A model generated the notes under the pieces. The model was given only the letters and a program-made list of their open reading frames with translations. It made no database searches and was not told the DNA's origin. Positions 62,005 through 64,000 of a stretch of DNA of 64,000 nt are shown here, one piece after another. The position numbers and the translations under genes were made by a program. This stretch comes from an uncultured Eubacteriales bacterium. Its GTDB lineage: Bacteria; Bacillota; Clostridia; Oscillospirales; Acutalibacteraceae. Location: contig UQEU01000003.1 of assembly GCA_900540085.1 (NCBI GenBank), positions 124,001 through 188,000 on the forward strand. Direction: 5' to 3'. The first letter of the stretch is position 1. Each line of letters begins with the position of its first letter.

Positions 62005-62042
62005 AGGCAGTTGTTTGTTTTTCGACAACTGCCTTTTGTTTT
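62005..62042 (+). terminator. Terminator after rny
   Basis: AGGCAGTTGT (62005-62014) pairs with ACAACTGCCT (62025-62034), followed by T-rich sequence. Confidence 0.88.
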
Positions 62043-62056
62043 AAGGAGTAATGAAT

Positions 62057-62347
62057 ATGATTAAACATATAGTTTGTTTCAAATTAAAAGACAACAGCGA
62101 AAAAGAGTGCGAAAAAGTAAAAGAATTGCTTTTGAGTATGAAAGGAAATGTCGAACTTATAAAAGATATTGAAGTAGGCGTTGACTTTTTACACTCCGAG
62201 CGTTCATACGATGTTATACTTCAAGTTGTTCTTGAAGATGAAAAGGCACTTGAGCAATATCAGCAAGACGAATATCACTGCAATGTTGTAAAAAAATATA
62301 TGCACAAAGCAAGAGAAACGAGCGTCGCAGTTGACTACTTTATTTAA
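62057..62347 (+). CDS. Dabb (stress-responsive A/B barrel) domain protein
   Basis: A 96-residue single-domain Dabb protein: IKHIVCFKLKDNSEKECEKV at the start (the H-x-V-x-F-K family hallmark), SERSYDVILQVVLEDEKALE, YQQDEYHCNVVKKYM. Such dimeric ferredoxin-like barrels vary in function; none is assigned here. ATG 62057 is preferred to 62051 because AAGGAG is only 2 bases from the first ATG but 8 from the second. It follows the rny terminator and has its own terminator. Confidence 0.88.
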   Translation: MIKHIVCFKLKDNSEKECEKVKELLLSMKGNVELIKDIEVGVDFLHSERSYDVILQVVLEDEKALEQYQQDEYHCNVVKKYMHKARETSVAVDYFI

Positions 62348-62392
62348 AATTCTTATCAAACTAAATATTTCTAAAATAGTAAAATATTAACC

Positions 62393-62419
62393 AAGCCACT
62401 GCATATCAGTGGCTTTTTA
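62393..62419 (+). terminator. Terminator after the Dabb gene
   Basis: AGCCACTG (62394-62401) pairs with CAGTGGCT (62407-62414), then T5. Confidence 0.85.
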
Positions 62420-62460
62420 AATTATTGTGGTTTAATGTTCATATTATCTTAATAATTATA

Positions 62461-62489
62461 TTGACACAATTAATTATATATGATATATT
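62461..62489 (+). promoter_or_regulatory. Promoter of the exopolysaccharide locus
   Basis: TTGACA (62461-62466), 17-base spacer, TATATT (62484-62489), about 100 bases before the first gene. Confidence 0.75.
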
Positions 62490-62587
62490 TTTAGTATTAG
62501 TAATAAAGGGCGAAGACTGTAAATTTATGTACAATTTACACAAATTTTAACATTAATTTTCAAATTGAAACGCTATCGGAGGAAAAA

Positions 62588-63331
62588 ATGGATAACGAAA
62601 AAGATGTAATTGAAATTGACTTAAAAAAAGTTTTCAATATGATAAAAAAGAGAATTATTTACATTCTCTTAATCGGACTGCTCACAAGTGCAGTTGCAGG
62701 TTGTTTCACAGAGTTTCTTATTGACCCGAAATACACAGCAACAACAAAACTCTATGCATACTCAAACGCAGAAAGAATAAGCAGCAACAGTTCAATCACT
62801 GCAAACGAACTGTCAGCATCGGAGTCACTTGTAGGCACATACATAGTTGTACTTGAAAGCGACACCGTACTTGACGAAGTTGCAAAAAAACTTTCTCTCG
62901 ATATGTCGGCAAGAGAAATAAGAAGTTGTGTCAGCGTTTCGACCATTGAAGACTCGATTGCTTTTGAAGTAAGCGTAAAAACGACAGACCCGAAACTTTC
63001 TATGGACATAGCAAACACCATTGCCGAAGTTGCACCTGAAAAAATCGTTCAAATCGTAAAAGTCGGCGGAGTTGAAATTATCGACAAAGCAAAGTTGCCG
63101 ACAGCACCGTCGTCGCCAAACCTTAAACTCAACATTTTAATCGGCTTTGTTATCGGTTTCGCTTTATCCTTTGCAGCATTTTTACTTAAAGAAATGTTCG
63201 ATACAACAATCAGAGTTGAAAGCGATATTGAAAAAGAGTTCGACTTCCCTATTCTCGGCTCTATTCCAAACCTCAACCCGACAAACGAGAAATCGAGAAA
63301 ATCTGTAAGGGAGGAAAAACGAAATGTTTAA
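62588..63331 (+). CDS. Wzz/YveK-type chain-length regulator, tyrosine kinase activator
   Basis: A 247-residue membrane protein of the Wzz family. It has a first transmembrane helix (IIYILLIGLLTSAVAGCFTE, residues about 20-40), an extracellular coiled region with a conserved IDPKYTATTKLYAYSN start and a second helix after the proline-rich turn APSSPNLKLNILIGFVIGFA (about 175-195). In Gram-positives this protein activates a separate cytoplasmic tyrosine kinase and controls polymer length. GGAGG ribosome-binding site. It overlaps the kinase gene by 8 bases. Marks the start of an exopolysaccharide or capsule locus. Confidence 0.9.
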   Translation: MDNEKDVIEIDLKKVFNMIKKRIIYILLIGLLTSAVAGCFTEFLIDPKYTATTKLYAYSNAERISSNSSITANELSASESLVGTYIVVLESDTVLDEVAKKLSLDMSAREIRSCVSVSTIEDSIAFEVSVKTTDPKLSMDIANTIAEVAPEKIVQIVKVGGVEIIDKAKLPTAPSSPNLKLNILIGFVIGFALSFAAFLLKEMFDTTIRVESDIEKEFDFPILGSIPNLNPTNEKSRKSVREEKRNV

Positions 63332-64000
63332 GAATAAAAACAAAGAAGTTTCAAACTCTTTCAAAAGAGAAGATGCAAAAAAGAAATTGGGCAGTGACTC
63401 CCCTTTCGTTGTTAAAGAAGCGTACAACTCTATCAGAACAAATCTTCTTTTTACTCAAAAAGGAGAAAAGTGTCCTGTTTTTGTCGTAACAAGTCCTACT
63501 GCAAATAACGGAAAAACAATAAACACTGTAAACTTGGCAATATCATACGCTCAAATGGGTAAAAAAACTCTTATCATCGACTCAGATATGAGAAACCCCA
63601 CAATACACAGAATGTTCAACATTCCGCTTAAAGACGGATTGTCAGAGATACTTGCAGGAATTACAGACAGTATTTCCGTTACATCGACAAACATTGAAAA
63701 CCTCAGCGTTTTACCGGCAGGTCAGATACCTCCAAATCCGGCAGAACTATTAGGTTCAGACAGAATGAATAAATTGCTCGACTTTGTACGAGAGCACTTT
63801 GACTGTGTGTTTATCGACTCTCCGCCGATAAACATTGTTACTGACGCAACTATCTTCGCATCAAATGTTACAGGCTATATTCTCATCATCAAATCGGGCG
63901 TAACCGATAAAGAAGATGTTAAATACTCCGTTTCGATACTTGAACAGGTAAATGCAAAAATTCTCGGTTGTATTCTCAACGATGTTCCTTTAAAAGAAGG
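63324..64000 (+). CDS. CpsD/CapB-type tyrosine-protein kinase (cut by window edge)
   Basis: First 225 codons of a BY-kinase. Walker A variant TSPTANNGKTINTVNLA (usually GEGKS/T), Walker A' LIIDSDMRNPTIHRMF, Walker B CVFIDSPPINIVTDA. Upstream lies the standard KEAYNSIRTNLLFTQ. It autophosphorylates on C-terminal tyrosines (not in window) and regulates polysaccharide export. ATG 63324 overlaps the end of the Wzz-like gene, with GGGAGG upstream. Open to the right edge. Confidence 0.93.
   Translation, partial: MFKNKNKEVSNSFKREDAKKKLGSDSPFVVKEAYNSIRTNLLFTQKGEKCPVFVVTSPTANNGKTINTVNLAISYAQMGKKTLIIDSDMRNPTIHRMFNIPLKDGLSEILAGITDSISVTSTNIENLSVLPAGQIPPNPAELLGSDRMNKLLDFVREHFDCVFIDSPPINIVTDATIFASNVTGYILIIKSGVTDKEDVKYSVSILEQVNAKILGCILNDVPLKE

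Overview
The window is 64 kb of AT-rich, gene-dense bacterial chromosome. Gene content points to a Clostridia-type Firmicute, probably in the Ruminococcaceae/Oscillospiraceae area: YlbF, ribonuclease Y, T-box leaders, AAGGAGG ribosome-binding sites, sigma-A promoters with 17-bp spacing, rubrerythrin, a Cys/Gly-rich membrane microprotein, and a glutamyl-tRNA synthetase next to a glutaminyl-tRNA synthetase. No rRNA, CRISPR array, insertion sequence or complete prophage was seen. The species assignment is inference from gene content only.

Left part (1-16.5 kb). A minus-strand miaB-ylbF-mutS operon runs off the left edge. Then come malQ (+), a translationally coupled MIF-like tautomerase and GH35 beta-galactosidase (-), and a Cys-rich conserved protein. 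A long minus-strand operon follows, tyrA-aroB-aroA-aroC-pheA-TVP38-galK-dgk, from one strong promoter at 16429-16457. It covers much of aromatic amino-acid synthesis and carries three unrelated passenger genes. From 16.5 to 20.7 kb there is a lipoprotein, a 45-residue microprotein and a 3.1-kb exported-protein gene broken by two in-frame stops and one frameshift. Short tandem duplications lie just upstream of the broken gene.

Middle (21-48 kb). Plus-strand metabolism: argG, argH, degV, ilvE, rluA, a zinc-dependent PLC-like gene, luxS and a six-hairpin glycosidase. Then rlmB and a degenerate P-type-ATPase-like membrane protein whose cytoplasmic tail carries eight threonine motifs (-), a DUF4234 pseudogene whose two lesions can be read exactly, and rubrerythrin. 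Next are gltX-glnS-typA-hemW plus two small proteins (+), alr (-), a lipoprotein form of MltG, a DUF11-type repeat protein, a membrane-anchored metallophosphoesterase with a 28-bp operator-like inverted repeat, and a one-cysteine thioredoxin convergent with a Cys-rich Crp/Fnr regulator.

Right part (48-64 kb). GH20 hexosaminidase and a BCP peroxiredoxin are followed by a two-gene cassette (69 aa plus a sigma-region-4-like protein). A near-consensus LexA box sits exactly in the spacer of that cassette's promoter. Beside it is an unassigned ~130-nt RNA with its own consensus promoter and terminator. After it come an isoleucine-type T-box and brnQ, tRNA-Ser(CGA), ilvA-ridA, a solitary N6-adenine DNA methyltransferase with an N-terminal HTH, thrS under a threonine-type T-box, rny, a Dabb protein, and the start of an exopolysaccharide chain-length/tyrosine-kinase locus that runs off the right edge.

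Amino-acid supply is a theme: aromatic, arginine and branched-chain genes, two T-boxes and four aminoacyl-tRNA synthetases. ilvA and ridA pair an enamine-producing enzyme with the enzyme that clears its by-product. The most unusual items are the pseudo-P-type ATPase, the SOS-controlled cassette and adjacent RNA, and the solitary methyltransferase.
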